Source: an uncultured Erysipelotrichaceae bacterium
GTDB taxonomy: Bacteria; Bacillota_I; Bacilli_A; RFN20; CAG-826
Length of the DNA stretch: 53,575 nt
Direction of reading: 5' to 3'
Assembly (NCBI GenBank): GCA_900315885.1
Contig: ONAT01000007.1
Span: 1-53,575 of the forward strand
Part shown: positions 53,467-53,575 of the stretch, piece after piece
Numbering within the stretch: position 1 is the first letter of the stretch
Layout: the number at the start of each line of letters is the position of its first letter
Notes under the pieces: generated by a model
What the model saw: the letters and a program-made list of their open reading frames with translations, nothing else
Told to the model about the DNA's origin: nothing
The model's database searches: none
Translations under genes and position numbers: made by a program

Positions 53467-53495
53467 ATTATACTACCCTTAAATAAAAATTTCAA
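53467..53495 (-). promoter_or_regulatory. promoter of the glycolipid operon
   Basis: Minus strand TTGAAA (53490-53495), 17-base spacer, TATAAT (53467-53472). The leader contains a small hairpin (TGTCTA / TAGACA) before the ribosome binding site. Confidence 0.75.
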
Positions 53496-53504
53496 ATCCA
53501 AAAA

Positions 53505-53556
53505 AAAGGAAGTAAAAAAATAATGTCCAAAATATAGTAAAATAGTAATGTCCAAC
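53505..53556 (-). repeat. two tandem copies of a 25-bp unit beginning TTGGACATTA
   Basis: On the minus strand TTGGACATTA-CTATTTTAC is followed 25 bases later by TTGGACATTA-TTTTTTTAC (TAATGTCCA on the plus strand at 53521-53529 and 53546-53554). It lies just upstream of the glycolipid promoter at the window edge. It could be an operator with two sites, or the end of an IS21-like element, which carries repeated terminal motifs of this look. No transposase is visible. Confidence 0.6.
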
Positions 53557-53575
53557 CCTTTGACTTTATAGAAAA

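Noticed and set aside
1-53575. CRISPR arrays, rRNA or tRNA genes
   Set aside because: No regularly spaced repeat series and no tRNA- or rRNA-like sequence was seen on either strand.

Overview
The window is 53.6 kb of AT-rich, low-GC Gram-positive (Bacillota) chromosome. UGA is not read as tryptophan: full-length housekeeping genes read cleanly with the standard code and TGA is used as a stop, so this is not a Mycoplasma-type code. The organism encodes Spo0A, SpoIVB, SpoIVFA/SpoIVFB and a SpoVB-type flippase. It also has T-box-controlled tRNA synthetase genes, an L21 leader and an L27 with the cleavable Firmicutes N-terminus. My inference is a gut-type or host-associated Bacilli lineage near Erysipelotrichia and the deep Mollicutes relatives, descended from endospore formers. 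No rRNA or tRNA gene, CRISPR array or complete insertion sequence was seen.

Layout: almost everything is on the minus strand, so the window reads from right to left. At the far right a glycolipid synthase and an acyltransferase form a pair (53.4-51.5 kb). Next comes a Val T-box with valS, a tiny double-glycine-leader peptide gene, radC, minC, minD and spoIVFA-spoIVFB. Then come an L21 leader with rplU-prp-rpmA, obgE and nadE, followed by a 31-residue membrane peptide with ruvA-ruvB. Two plus-strand membrane protein genes (TIGR04086 type and SpoVB type) and a DUF421 gene follow. After them are secDF-recJ, a lipoprotein, apt-rel, and a T-box with hisS-aspS-tkt. This order closely follows the Bacillus subtilis valS-radC-min-spoIVF-rplU-obg and ruv-secDF-recJ-apt-relA-hisS-aspS blocks, with spo0B missing.

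The stretch 24.1-20.4 kb is a small accessory patch. It holds a surface lipoprotein gene broken by an in-frame TAA, an unknown 117-residue protein gene, and an AbiE-type toxin-antitoxin pair whose toxin gene is frameshifted in an A6 tract. From 20.4 to 12.1 kb the ancestral yqhY-nusB-xseA-xseB-dxs-recN-spoIVB-spo0A block resumes. spo0A has its own consensus promoter and two upstream 0A boxes. dinB-xerD-deoB follow.

The left 8.7 kb is a polymorphic toxin (Rhs) module. A nucleotidyltransferase with a possibly degenerate Fic-like N-terminus is translationally coupled to a 1944-residue Rhs protein, followed by a candidate immunity gene and then a displaced toxin tip with a second candidate immunity gene. 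A 58-bp direct repeat (57/58 identical) flanks the module. Beyond the left copy, at the window edge, lies a fragment of another Rhs core.

The most unusual items are the GG-leader peptide gene whose ribosome binding site is buried in the terminator-like hairpin behind valS, the repeat-flanked Rhs module, the His/Cys-rich tail on histidyl-tRNA synthetase, the overlapping Asp/His specifier of the hisS-aspS T-box, and the two broken accessory genes.
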